DNA of 64,000 nucleotides from Pardosa pseudoannulata (Eukaryota > Arthropoda > Arachnida > Araneae > Lycosidae), in NCBI GenBank assembly GCA_032207245.1, contig CM063506.1:21863444-21927443 (forward strand), in the 5' to 3' direction. Under the pieces are notes generated by a model. The model was not told where the DNA came from, did not search any database, and was given only the letters and a program-made list of their open reading frames with translations. Each line of letters begins with the position of its first letter. Position 1 is the first letter of the stretch. Made by a program: the position numbers and the translations under genes. This document shows, piece after piece, positions 33,749-45,250 of the stretch.

Positions 33749-33757
33749 ACACACACA

Positions 33758-33827
<70 letters not shown>

Positions 33828-33852
33828 GATATAAACGATATAATATATATAT

Positions 33853-33903
<51 letters not shown>
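33749..33903. repeat. (CA)n(TA)n microsatellite
   Basis: Two long TA tracts separated by TATAAACGATATAAACGA. In unit 2 this region is reduced to one short tract (38644-38690). Frames 33671-33907 and 33696-33956 are artefacts. Confidence 0.97.
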
Positions 33904-33906
<3 letters not shown>

Positions 33907-33986
33907 TTAATAATCGTAATAAACCAAATATAATTTGTATATATTCATTTATATAATATAAACATATATATATATATTATACATAA

Positions 33987-34071
33987 TAAGCCATTTTTTG
34001 CCTTAATTCGGGTAGCATATGGCTTACGTGCTTGCTCGTCCAAATGGTATTAGCAACAACAACAACAACAT
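33987..34071 (+). mobile_element. SINE2 tail (unit 1)
   Basis: TTTGCCTTAATTCGGGTAGC, then GGCTTACGTGCTTGCTCG and ATGGTATTAGCAACAAC ending in an AAC run. It is the 3' end of the SINE2 whose body is at 33106-33275. Confidence 0.8.
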
Positions 34072-35084
34072 ATAGGAGAAAGCAGAAAAGAAAGCGGGTT
34101 GTTAAAATGGCTTGTACTAGAAAAATTACGAATAAATATTGTTAGAAGACTAAATGTTTATAAAACGTATTATATTTTAATGGATAATTCTTTTCTAATA
34201 GATAGCAGCATCTTATATGTTTTATGTAACAGCATTATTCAAGCTAATTACAAAAGTATGCTTAAAAGTTAAATATTTAAAAAAGAAGTTAGATTAAAGT
34301 TACTTTGTATCCTTTATAATAATTTTTGTTAAAGAGGAGTTTATTTTGAACGAGGATAGAAGTTCAGTATCTCTCTGATTCATTACAAAGAGTATCAACT
34401 GCTGTAGAATATAATGAGTTTAGTGTTTATGTCACAAAACTTCTTTATAATACTAAAAATTCAATAAATGCATTAAAATAATGCAAATATGCTGTAATTA
34501 TTACATTGCCAAAAATCAATCATTCATTTCATTATGCAACAAAAAAAAAATTGTATCATGCATCAGAAAAGTATATTTATCAAGCAGCAAGTATCCTCCA
34601 ATCCTGTTACTGCTGCTAAGGGAACGTATGCAGGGAAGAACATAATCCGTACATGCTAATTTTTCTCTACATGGTTACCGGTGAATTCAAAATTTAATCT
34701 ACAGAATCCTGACATAAAAGAAAAACTATTGTTTCTCCCTAATTGCATTACCAAATTTATCATATACGTTATGTCATATGGTGAGGAGAATAACCGAAGA
34801 TCAATTATCTTAAATGTACGGTATATTATTAACATATAGATATATAATTGAATACTTTTATTCTCAAAAATTATCTACAGATCCTAAACGTGTTCCAGTA
34901 ATATTTTCTTTAGACTTACATCAACTTTTTGTACTGAAGAGACTTTTAGAAGATTATATATTCCTAGAAAATGAGATTTACCTATGGGTATTGGGCGTTT
35001 TTAGAAGTGTTTGATTTGATGGAGCAAAAGTCTTGTAGCAAATTAGAATAGAGGTTTCCAACCACTAAAGCTTTTATTGAAAAA
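34072..35084. other. AT-rich single-purpose-unknown segment of unit 1
   Basis: Kept in unit 2 at about 38857-39882. The 66-codon frame here (34814-35014) is broken by a one-base loss in unit 2 near the end of the frame, so it is not under coding constraint. Confidence 0.6.
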
Positions 35085-35911
35085 CTAGTTTATAGCCCGT
35101 CATATGATGGGATCAGTAAAATTTTTAATTTTCCAGAATTGTAAAGTACCCTATGAGGCAGGTAAAAAAATTGGTTTCTTTTTTTGGCTGATAATTATCT
35201 GGTACACACTCACTAATTTGTTTATCTTCATACTTCTCTAAAGTTTCTCGATACTGTGAATGCAGTTTAGAATCACGTTCAATTCATTTAGTCAAACCGT
35301 GTGGTTATGCATAAAAACAAACTCACAAACAATGGAACTTCTTAATTTTCAAAGATATATAAGTTAAACGCTAGTTATTTATTAGTCAGTGAAATAGACT
35401 CCTGGACTTTTATGAAAAGAAGGTTTTGTTAACACCGGAAATAAAATTTTTATTGCAACGAAAAATAATCGATAATTAAATTATTCCGTATGTACCTAAT
35501 CTATTGTTTAAGCCAAATATAAAAAAAATTATTTATGTAATATCTAAGTTCAGTGATAAAACGTACGAAAATAATGCAGACAATATTTAAATAATTTAAA
35601 ATAAGAAATGATTAAATGAAATGGTTCAAAAAATAACGCCATACTGCTAGAAAAAAATGTTATTTTTACTTATTTATTATGTGATAAATTTAATCGCTTG
35701 CTCTTAACCGGGGAAAATAGGGCTTGAAATGATGACATGAAACGCTCGAAAAGGGAGGAAGGGGGGGATTTCGAACGTTTTACTCGCTCTGAATTTTTTA
35801 ACCCTAACTCATCAAGAATCCAATATGAATGCCTCTATCCATTCCCGGTCCAACCGCTTCACAAATTCGAGGACAGACGGACAGATAACTTAGGCTATTA
35901 TTATATTGGGT
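35085..35911 (-). mobile_element. Helitron-like non-autonomous element (unit 1)
   Basis: Left end CTAG (35085-35088) next to the palindromic CCCGTCATATGATGGG. On the minus strand this is a hairpin followed by a CTAG end, as in Helitrons. The right end is damaged (TTATATTGGGTA in place of TTATATAAGGGA). The frame at 35737-35919 is inside it. Confidence 0.75.
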
Positions 35912-36094
35912 ATATTTAATAGATCTGAGATTTTCCTTTGATAAAACTCATTAAAAATCAGTGTAGAACTCGACTTGCAAGTGCGTTCATGCTTTATGTT
36001 CTGAAGTTATGATTAATAGGTGGTGGATATCGTTCATTGGCTAATCGTTGGGATATCGTTCAATGCAGGTGACTACCCATAATATTCTCATTAA

Positions 36095-36290
36095 ACTTTT
36101 AAAAAAATCTTTATAGTTATTATCTTATTGTAAAAATAATGTTACGTTGATTTAGGGTTAAGAATAAGAAATTTAAACTCATTAAAAACACATGGGCAAA
36201 TATGTGTTGATTAATTGATTTTATATAATGAAATGCCTAAGGAATACAACTGGAATACAAACTTATCATTTAACGGTAATTTAACGGCAT
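36095..36290 (-). mobile_element. Family C fragment, inverted (unit 1)
   Basis: On the minus strand GTATTCCAGTTGTATTCCTT and AACGTAACATTATTTTTACA match the 3' part of 1590-1895 and 2340-2655. Confidence 0.7.
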
Positions 36291-36413
36291 TTAACGGTAG
36301 ATCTTGTCCTTCAGGAAATCCCACATCCAGAAGTCGCAAGGGGTGATATCTTACGTGCAGACATTGGATCTCTTCGTATGCGCTTCATAAGACGGAATTC
36401 TTTTACAGTAGCA

Positions 36414-36575
36414 ACGGAGTTGGTTGCTCAGTTGAAAAGACAACGCTCTCGTAACTGCAGGTTTGCGGGGTCGGATCCCGAGCCGGCCTAAGATACTCCG
36501 AGTTCGCTAAAGGTGAGGGAGATACTTAAAATATGTTCGTAGCAATAATGTCCTCCAAGTTCTCAATCAATACCT
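36414..36575 (+). mobile_element. SINE2 head and early body (unit 1)
   Basis: tRNA-like head GGTTGCTCAGTTGAAAAGAC, B-box-like GGTCGGATCCC, then GAGCCGGCCTAAGATACTC and AATGTCCTCCAAGTTCTC, where it stops. The 3' half is missing. Confidence 0.85.
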
Positions 36576-36726
36576 ATGTTACATTAACTTCGCCACCGAT
36601 TTCTGGATGACGCTATTCAGCGATTGTATAAAAACCAAACTATATGCGTGATATACTAGTCTGATTCGATTCGGGTTGCGTTTTTTGAATCGTGATGGGT
36701 TGTATAGTAAAAAGAAAGTGTGTTTA

Positions 36727-37111
36727 TTATGTTTTTAACTTTAACTCATGTTTTACGTTTTCAATTGTAACTCATGTTTTTTTTATTTTTTAACTGTAAT
36801 TCATATTTTATGTTTTTTACTGCAACTGTATTACATTTTTACCGTTGCATGCCCTTGTTTCATTTTTTAAAATTCAAACATTCTTATTATACTGTATAAG
36901 CATGTTAAATCTCCATGAACTTGTTGTGTAATATTTTGTTTAACTGCACTACTATTTTTATTGCTTATTAAAAGTCACTTCTAATTACAAAAGATATATA
37001 TTAAAATTAAAACTATTTTTAACAATTCTGACTATTTTTCACCATATTTAACCTGATTTGGACAGTTAAAATCACTTTTATCCAGTGTCCTGGTCAAAAT
37101 TATAACCATGG
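36727..37111. mobile_element. hAT-like MITE family D, 3' half (start of unit 2)
   Basis: Matches 32008-32403, ends AATTATAACCATGG and is followed by the same GTAGTAGC. It exists only because the duplication breakpoint fell inside the element. Confidence 0.85.
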
Positions 37112-37578
37112 GTAGTAGCCTCCACTCGACTTTCTGATATATACATAGAAAAGAAAGGTAACTGTTTTTGTTAGTAATGTTTTCGTACTTACGTTTAGAA
37201 TTATCACATAAATAATGTATACCTTTTAGTTACGTTAACATGTTTTTTTTATGAACTTAAATCTAATCATAAACCAAATGGTTATCGGAAGTAGAAGATA
37301 AAATTTTTACTTCCGGTTTCAAAAATAACCTAAAATATGCTAGAAAACTACAATTTTTTCTAGAATGTCCTTATTCAAAACTTGGACTCTTTAAGTCATA
37401 ACGTACTCGAACTGTCCTGTTAACATGCAGATACGCATATACACAGACATAACTGCAAAAGTGGTATTTTCAGACTCAGGGAGGTCAAAAACGTGAAGAT
37501 CAATCAAAATCTTGAGTTTTGATTTGAGTTTGAATTTTTGAATAATTATATAAATTTTCCGTTACTACCGATATGTTT

Positions 37579-37757
37579 AGTTTGGTTTGGTTTGGAGTGC
37601 TGCTGTCTATATGTTTTGCTACACAAGGATTAATGAAACCAGAGAATAATATTTAAAACCGATTTCGAACGGGTAGAACTCCCAGGCCATAGTGGAATTC
37701 GAGCCCAAGAACTCTGGTACCTAAGTGCAGCGCCCTACCCATTCGAACTTCGTCCCT
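37579..37757 (-). mobile_element. SINE1, old diverged copy (unit 2)
   Basis: Counterpart of 32878-33089 but without the extra block near its middle. B-box complement GGAATTCGAGCCCAAG is kept. Confidence 0.85.
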
Positions 37758-37769
37758 CTTACTTGCTTA

Positions 37770-37945
37770 AGATATGATCGTGGCCACAATGTTCCTTAAG
37801 TTCTCAAATGATCCCTCTGGAGGTGGTAGACAAAGCCTGGGGATCTACTTGGACCTTGCTTCAAAATTACAAGGACCCACTTGAAGAAAGTCGTTTTTAC
37901 ACCCTAGCGGTGTTCTCTCTCTCCCTATTTTTTAAAAATAAAAAC
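37770..37945 (+). mobile_element. SINE2 body (unit 2)
   Basis: Counterpart of 33106-33275. The frame at 37808-38023 reads through this into the TA tract and is spurious. Confidence 0.8.
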
Positions 37946-37946
37946 G

Positions 37947-37949
<3 letters not shown>

Positions 37950-38018
<69 letters not shown>
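37950..38018. repeat. (TA)n microsatellite
   Basis: Uninterrupted TA tract at the end of the SINE2 body. Confidence 0.98.
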
Positions 38019-38021
<3 letters not shown>

Positions 38022-38029
38022 AAGGAAAA

Positions 38030-38643
38030 TTATCAGGGGTTTTCAAAACTTAAGTCAAGGGCTAAAAATTCCCACGTCCTTTTGCTTTCCCCTTTTTAAA
38101 CTCTAACCTAAATTCACCACTCGGGGTACAGTTTACGCCCTCAGAGAAGGAGTCTAACCAATTATAATTCTACATTGCCCTAGCGAACAATTTAGGAAAT
38201 TCTCAAACAAAAAGGAGATGCAAGCTATCGGAGACAAATGTTTCTAGAGATTTTGCCCACAGATGTTGACCCAGGTGTTAAGGGTCTTTTACATATAACT
38301 TCATGCTACCTGACCCCTCAGTTTGTCCTGTCTCTTTGATGAAGTGTGAACCCGTCCTCTAACTATCTGTTAATAAAGGTTTTGGTTTGGTTTGGTTTGG
38401 AGCACTACGGTCTACTTTTTGCACACGAGGGCTAATGAGACCGGGACCTACTGCTTAAAGCCGACTCCGAACGGCTACGAACATCCATGCCACTGTGGGA
38501 TTCGAACCCACGAACTCCGGTTCCGAAGGCCAGCACCCTAACCATTCGGGCATCGTTCGGGCCTGTTAATAAAGGTCTTTAGCTAAAACGGTGTCATTTT
38601 TTGGGCCACGACTGCAACCAACCATCCTGAAGTATGTCTTATT
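38030..38643 (+). repeat. Family G repeat (unit 2), holding a SINE1
   Basis: Counterpart of 33352-33748, interrupted after CTGTTAATAAAGGT by the SINE1 at 38381-38562. Confidence 0.7.
38381..38562 (-). mobile_element. SINE1, young full-length copy with 14-bp target duplication
   Basis: CTGTTAATAAAGGT is repeated at 38367-38380 and 38563-38576. Four tail units lie at the left, and the B-box complement GGATTCGAACCCACG and the head complement at the right. Unit 1 has the intact site once (33667-33680), so insertion followed the duplication. Confidence 0.97.
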
Positions 38644-38652
38644 ACACACACA

Positions 38653-38690
<38 letters not shown>
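38644..38690. repeat. (CA)n(TA)n microsatellite
   Basis: Short counterpart of 33749-33903. Confidence 0.95.
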
Positions 38691-38774
38691 TCATTAATAA
38701 TCGTAATAAACCAAATATAATTTGTATATATTCATTTATATAATATAAACATATATATATATATTATACATAAT

Positions 38775-38856
38775 AAGCCACTTTTTGCCTTAATTCGTGT
38801 AGCATATGGCTTACGTGCTTGGCTCGTCCAAATGGTATTAGCAACAACAGCAGATA
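38775..38856 (+). mobile_element. SINE2 tail (unit 2)
   Basis: TTTGCCTTAATTCGTGTAGC and GTGCTTGGCTCGTCCAAATG, ending GCAACAACAGC. Confidence 0.8.
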
Positions 38857-39882
38857 GGAGAAATTAGAAAAGAAACTGATTCGTTAAAATAGCATGCACT
38901 AGAAAAATTACGAATAAATATTGTCAGAAGAATAAATGTTTATAAAACGTATTATATTTTAATGGATAACTCTTTTCTAATAGATCGTAGCATCTTATAG
39001 GTTTTATGTAACAGCATTCTTTAAGCTCATTACAAAAGTATGCTTAAAAGTTGAATATTTAAAAAAAAGTTAGATTAAAGTTCCGTTGTACCCTTTATAA
39101 TAATTTTTGTTAAAGAGGAGTTCATTTTGAACGAGGATAGAAGTTCAATATCTCTCTGGTTCATTACGAAGAGTATCAACTGCTGTAGAATATAATGAGT
39201 TTAGTGTTTATGTCACAAAACTTCTTCATAATACTAAGAATTCAATACATGCTTTAAAATAATGCAAATATGCTGTAATTATTACATCGCCAAAAATCAA
39301 TCATTCATTTCATTATGCAAAAAAAAAAAAAAAAAAATTGTATCATGCATCAGAAAACTATATTTATCAAGCAGCAAATATCCTCTAATCCTGTTACTGC
39401 TGCTAAGGGAACGTATGCAGGGAAGAACATAATCCGTACATGCTAATTTTTCTCTACATGGTTACCGGTGAATTCAAAATTTAATCTACAGAATCCTGAC
39501 ATAAAAGAAAAAACTATTGTTTCTCCCTAATTGCATTACCAAATTTATCATATACGTTATGTCATATGGTGAGGAGAATAACAAGGGCGAAACCGAAGAT
39601 CAATGAACTTAAATGTACGGTATATTATTAACATATAGATATATAATTGAATACTTTTATTCACAAAAATTATCTACAGATCATAAACGTGTTCCAGTAA
39701 TATTTTCTTTAGATTTACATCAACTTTTTGTACTGAAGAGACTTTTAGAAGATTATATATTCCTAGAAAATGAGATTACCTATGGTTATTGAGCGTTTTT
39801 AGAAGTGTTTGATTTGATGGAACAAAAGGCTTGTAGCAAATTAGAATAGAGGTTTCCAACCACGAAAGCTTTTATTGAAAAA

Positions 39883-40717
39883 CTAGTTTATAGCCCGTTA
39901 CATGACGGGATCAGTAAAATTTTTAATTTTCCAGAATTGTAAAGTACCCACGAGGCAGGTAAAAAAAATTGGTTTGTTTTTTTTGGCTGATAATTATCTG
40001 GTACACACTCACTAATTTGTTTATCTTCATACTTCTATAAAGTCTCTCGATACTGTGCATGAAGTTTAGAATCACGTTGAATTCATTTAGTCAAACCGTG
40101 TGGTTATGTATAAAAAACAAACACTCAAACAAAGGAACTTCTTAATTTTCAAAGATATATAAGTTAAACGCTATTTATTTATTAGTCAGTGAAATAGACT
40201 CCTGGACTTTTATGAAAAGAAGTTGTTGTTAACACCAGAGATAAAATTTTCATTGCAACGAAAAATGATCGTTGATAAAATTATTCCATATGTACCTAAT
40301 CTATTGTTTAAGCCAAATATAAAAGAAATTTATTTATGTAATATATATCTAAGTTCAGTGATAAAACGTACGAAAATAATGCAGATGGTATTTAAATAAT
40401 TTAAAATAAGAAATGATTAAATGAAACGGTTCAAAAAATGACACCATACTGCTAGAAAAAAATGTTATTGTTACCTATTCATTATGTGATAAATTTAATC
40501 GCTTGCTCTTAACCGGGGAAAATAGGGCTTGAAATGATGACATGAAACGCTCGAAAAGGGAGGAAGGGGGGGATTTCGAATGTTTTACTCGCTCTGAATT
40601 TTTTAACCCTAATTCATCAAGAATCCAATATGGATTCCTCTATACATTCTAGGTCCAACCACTTCATAAATTCGAGGACAGACGGACAGATAATTTAGGC
40701 TATTATTATATAAGGGA
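39883..40717 (-). mobile_element. Helitron-like non-autonomous element (unit 2)
   Basis: CTAG at 39883-39886 next to CCCGTTACATGACGGG at the left. The right end TTATATAAGGGA (to 40717) is followed by T, so on the minus strand the element starts A|TCCCTTATATAA. This copy keeps the 5' end that is damaged in unit 1. Confidence 0.8.
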
Positions 40718-40914
40718 TATTTCATAGATCTGAGATTTTCCTTTGATAAAACTCATTAAAAATCAGTGTAGAACTGCACTTGCAAGTGCGTTCATGCTTT
40801 ATGTTCTGAAGTTAGGATTAATAGGTGGTGGATATCGTTCATTGGCTAATCGTTGGGTTATCGTTCAATGCAGGTGACTACCCATAATATTCTCATTAAA
40901 TTTTTAAAAAAAAT

Positions 40915-41095
40915 CTGTATACTTATTATCTTATTGTAAAAATAATGTTACGTTGATTTAGTGTTTAAGAATAAGAAATTAAAACACATTAAAAAACACG
41001 CGGACAAATATGTTATGATTAATTGATTTTATATAATTAAATGCCTAAGGAATACAACTGGAATACAACTTATCATTTAACGGTAATTTAACGGC
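40915..41095 (-). mobile_element. Family C fragment, inverted (unit 2)
   Basis: Counterpart of 36095-36290. Confidence 0.7.
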
Positions 41096-41215
41096 ATTTA
41101 ACGGTAGATCCTGTCCTTCAGGAAACCCCACATCCAGAAGTCGCAAGGGGTGATATCTTACGTGGAGACATTGGATCTCTTCGTATGCGCTTCATAAGAC
41201 GGAATTCTTTGATAG

Positions 41216-41378
41216 TTGAAACGGAGTTGGTTGCTCAGTCGAAAAGACAACGCTGTAACCGGAGGGTCGTGGGATCGGATCCCGAGCCGGCCTAAGATAC
41301 TCCGAGTTCGTTAAGGGTGAGTGAGGCACTAAAAATATGTTCGTAGCAATAATGTCCTCCAAGTTCTCAATCAATACC
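41216..41378 (+). mobile_element. SINE2 head and early body (unit 2)
   Basis: Counterpart of 36414-36575, with GGGATCGGATCCC and GAGCCGGCCTAAGATACTC. The minus-strand frame 41192-41374 is its shadow. Confidence 0.85.
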
Positions 41379-41530
41379 TATGTTACATTAATTTCGCCAC
41401 CGATTTCTGGATGACGCTATTCAGCGCTTGTATAAAAACCAAACTATATGCGTGATATACTAGTCTGATTCGATTCGGGTTGCCTTTTTTGAATCGTGAT
41501 GGGTTGTATAGTAAAAAGAAAGTGTGTTTA

Positions 41531-42330
41531 ACAGTCGTTTTCTGTTTTCATCCATAATTCAATTTCTACCGATTCTTCATGCAAATCCCAAGAATGAACT
41601 GATAGCCAATCTAATTTAGTCAAACTAAAAATTAAACAGACTTCTTAAACAGTCTTAAATTTAAAAAAAATATGGAATTGTAAAAGCTATCGTTGCAGAG
41701 TATCAGCAATGTGTTTTAAATGTAAATGAACATAAACAAACTTTTAAAAATAAAACTAACGTTTAATTTACTTAAAACATACAAAGAAAAGGTTTAAGGC
41801 AAATAAACATGGTATAGAATCCTTTAAACTGGTAACTCAAACTGTTAAACAATATTACTACTAGTAAAAGAAAAACATAGAAAACGATTACAAAAATGAA
41901 TGCATTTGACCTTACGAAAACTTAGGCTAACCCAGAACCAGGCACCAGCAGAACCTCATAAAAGCGAGGTTGTTTTGCACCCCTCATTACGCAGATCGAC
42001 TTCTCAAGCAACAAACAAGTTAAAATGAGCTTAAGTAAGAACTTATTATTAAATTCGTTGGGATAAATTTCCCTTACCCAATTAGAAGCTGACTATTTTG
42101 TGGAGTTGAGAAGTCGGCCTGGCCAAAGGTTAGATTAAGACACGTACTTTTGACTAGTATTTTGTGTATAAGTGAACAAACCAAGTTGTTTCATTTGACA
42201 ATATGAACAAAAGGTAAGCAGTTACCTGATTTGATTCTTCATTACTGTTGAACATTTACAGTTATTAATTAACTTTAAAATAATTCTTAAAACTTAAAGT
42301 TCAAGATTCATGATTATTCAAATTCGAAGT
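41531..42330. other. Unclassified AT-rich DNA
   Basis: Nothing recognised. CTTAGGCTAACCCAGAACC near 41923 is GC-richer but has no partner. Confidence 0.45.
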
Positions 42331-42334
42331 TCAT

Positions 42335-42520
42335 TAACTATTCAATCCAAACTCTGGGGGTGGCGGCCAAGCCTATGCATCTTCTACTTCTGTCCCTGCT
42401 TAAAAATTGCGAGGACTCACCTCAGCAAAAAGAAAAAAACTAAAAAACTGGAGAAGCACCCCTTTTTCCTTAATACGAGCAGCTTATGGCTCAATCATGC
42501 TGAGTTTAACCAAATAACAT
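42335..42520 (+). mobile_element. SINE2, 3' half
   Basis: GGCCAAGCCTATGCATC, GCGAGGACTCACCTCA and CCTTAATACGAGCAGC followed by GGCTCAATCATGCTGAG align with the body and tail of the 47-kb copy. The head is absent. The frame 42310-42522 is its shadow. Confidence 0.75.
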
Positions 42521-42607
42521 AAATCAACAACAACGGAATTTTTCTGGCTCAAGTATAACAGTTTTACCAATAGCGTTTTTTCTTGCAGCGGAGGCATAAT
42601 GTGCAGA

Positions 42608-43225
42608 CAAGAAACTAATGTTCGACTTAATTATACTAAATAAATACCATATGTGATACAGCGATACCTAGAGCTGGATTTCTTTACTAAAAAGTTTTAT
42701 GTAATAAATGTCTAGTGCATCATTGGAATTATATGTAATTCTAGTTGTATCTCATTTGGGCCAATAGAATGTATTATAGAGTCCTCAGAAGTGGGGAAAT
42801 TATTTCTTGCTAACCAAGAAACTAATGATCTACTTAATCAAACTAAATAAATATCATATGTGATACAGCGATATCTAGAGGTGGATTAATGTACTAAAAT
42901 TTTTATGTAATAAATCTCTAGCGCATCACTGGAATTATATGTAGTTCCAGTTGTATCTAATTTGACCAGCAGAGCGTGTTCTAGAGTCCTCAGAAGTGGG
43001 AAATTATTTCTTGCTAACCAAGAAACTAATGATCTACTTAATCAAAATAAATAAATATCATATGTGATACAGCGATACCTAGAGCTGGATTTCTTTACTA
43101 AAAAGTTTTATGTAATAAATGTCTAGTGCATCATTGGAATTATATGTAATTCTAGTTGTATCTCATTTAGGCCAATAGAATGTATTATAGAGTCCTCAGA
43201 AGTGGGGAAATTATTTCTTGCTAAC
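42608..43225 (+). repeat. Tandem repeat, 3 units of about 206 bp (A-B-A pattern)
   Basis: Units begin CAAGAAACTAATG at 42608, 42815 and 43019 (207, 204 and 207 bp). Units 1 and 3 share GAGCTGGATTTCTTTAC and CCAATAGAATGTATTATAG; unit 2 has GAGGTGGATTAATGTAC and CCAGCAGAGCGTGTTCTAG. Confidence 0.95.
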
Positions 43226-44974
43226 CCTGTATATTAATTTTCTTTGTTTCAATATTCTATAACTTAAGAAGACATAGTACCTATCAAAACTTGATATTGT
43301 TATTATAACAGCAGTTTTTTCGAATCATCATAAAATGAAAAATTCGACTCTTTTTAGAATGAATTTTTCACAAATTATTCAATAACTCTGTCACTTTAAA
43401 AAGTTTTGTCATTTCAAGAAGCTATTTTTTAAAAATATCTAAAAAAATATGTACCAAATGAAAAACATTTAACTTGACCATAAGATAACTTTTGAAACAT
43501 GTGTAGCAAAAACTAATTTTTTAAAATCAAATTGAAGAAAATTATCTTTTTGATACTGTAAACAAAAATCTTTAAAATTATTTGACATTTTAAAAAAGAA
43601 TTAAAAAGTACTAAGCATCTGGATATTAAAAATTTAGCCTTTATCATGCTATAAAAAATATATTTCTCAGTTTTAGATAAATTAATGATCATTATACAAA
43701 AAATAATTTGCTTTTACTTTGTATAAAAATAGTTTCTATTTTACAAGAATATTAAATTTGAAAAGTTATTTTGCAAGTAAGAAGATTTCTACTTTTTTCA
43801 CTTTGTACATACCTTAAGCTTTGTGAAAAATATGTTGCTTCATATAACAAAACTAAATATTTTTTATTAAATTAGAAACTTATTAATGATTTAATCTCTA
43901 ACCAGATACGAGGCTTTTCGTTTTATGTTGAATTAAATATAGTGTATTATAATATTCAATACTTTCAGCTAAAAATAAATCTATGGCTCCTTACCTACCA
44001 AAATATATAATATATAAAAGCTTCTTTAAAAATCTTGGTTCTGAACGCGGTACAGTTTAAGCCAAAAATCGATCGTCATAGTAATTTGGATAAAAGTCGG
44101 ATAAAACTGGAAACATCCTTATCTATCATAAAACTACATACACTATCTAAAAGCAGTATCAGTGAATTTTGGCGAGATATTAGTAAATATCTATAGAATA
44201 CTGCAGTTGACAAACACTTCAAACTTTTACTAGCCGTAACTAACAAATAAGTTTTGTTAACGTGAAGTAATCTTTTAACTTGTTTATGACAATGTTTTTT
44301 ATCTTTTGAATTTATGTAAACAAGATTTTCTAATAACTGTCACTTTAAGATCAAGCTTCTCAGCAACTCCGACACAGGTTCTATATTTTATCTAGGAAAC
44401 AATCTAACTAAAAATCATTTTTCTTTGCTTGTATAGGAATTCCTATTTCCTATTTTTTATTTCTTATATATTTGTTTATTCTTCATATTTGTATTTCCGA
44501 CATATTATTTTGCTAACTCTCAAAGTTCATGACCTTATCAACGCCAACCAATAAAAAAAATTTCTCCCTTTCTCGTATAATAATAGTAGCAACTGAATAT
44601 TCAAACTAGAATTATTTATCAAGTGCAGCTGTAAATTATGTTCCATCGCAAATTTATGAAGTCTCCAATTAAAACTGACGTTCACAAATATCTGTCATTT
44701 GTTTTGATACATCTTTCAATTTTTAAATTAATCTAATAATTACTAATTACCGTAATTTCACAAGTATAGTCAGCACTATCGTATAATCGGCGGGTGTGAT
44801 TTTTATATTTAAAAAATTTCATAAATCATCAGATAGACCGCACCACTAGATAATTCGCGGACTATGCGAGCAAAAATATGTATTTTAGTGTGACACTATT
44901 AAATCATTTTAAGAATAAAAACCTAAGTGCAGTAGAGTGCCGAGAAGTCTGGATTAGACTCAATTAATTCCACC
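43226..44974. other. Very AT-rich DNA; possible pogo-element end
   Basis: Nothing up to about 44755. Then CGTATAATCGGCGGGTG and AATTCGCGGACTATGCGAG (44780-44870) precede a pogo-type transposase remnant and could be its 3' untranslated end. No terminal repeats were confirmed. Confidence 0.4.
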
Positions 44975-45250
44975 TTTAAAATTCGAAATCATTTCTTCTG
45001 CCATAGCCTCGGAGACGAATTTTAACGGAAGAAACAGAGTGGTCTACATTTCTCTGTTCCAGAACCCAGCTATGTAAATTATCTTCTAATGCAGGCCATT
45101 ATAGTTTTCCACGACTATTGGATCGATTTATTCTCATATTTTTAATGTTTCCTTTAGCTTGCTCCAATTTCTTACTTCTTTCTTGTCGACCTTCTGAATT
45201 ACTTTCAGCTTGAAATCGGCAGTAAAACTGCGACGATGTTTTAAAGACAT
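44975..45250 (-). pseudogene. pogo/Tigger-type transposase remnant (CENP-B-like DNA-binding region)
   Basis: Read from 45250, the frame gives MSLKHRRSFTADFKLKVIQK followed by WSKLKETLK, the start of the pogo/Tigger psq-type helix-turn-helix. A shift into another frame then gives WPALEDNLHSWVLEQRN and SVSSVKIRLRGYG, typical of the second CENP-B-type helix-turn-helix. The first frame ends in a stop at 45134-45136, and no DDE catalytic region follows. Only about 90 codons remain of a protein normally several hundred residues long. It would have bound transposon ends in the nucleus and is now inactive. Family recognition is from the motif pattern only. Confidence 0.8.

Larger units (their letters stand above)
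32008..36726 (+). repeat. Tandem duplication, unit 1 (4719 bp)
   Basis: Starts TTATGTTTTTAACTT inside the family D MITE and ends GAAAGTGTGTTTA. The next base begins unit 2 with the same TTATGTTTTTAACTT. Contents in order: 3' half of D, old SINE1, SINE2 body, TA tract, family G repeat, TA tract, SINE2 tail, AT-rich stretch, Helitron, inverted family C fragment and SINE2 head. Confidence 0.95.
36727..41530 (+). repeat. Tandem duplication, unit 2 (4804 bp)
   Basis: Co-linear with 32008-36726 from TTATGTTTTTAACTT to GAAAGTGTGTTTA. Differences are point changes, small indels, shorter CA/TA tracts at 38644-38690 and one extra SINE1 with its target duplication at 38381-38576. Confidence 0.95.

Noticed and set aside
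34814..35014. 66-codon open frame in tandem unit 1
   Set aside because: A one-base loss breaks it in unit 2 and there is no bias towards silent changes between units by eye.
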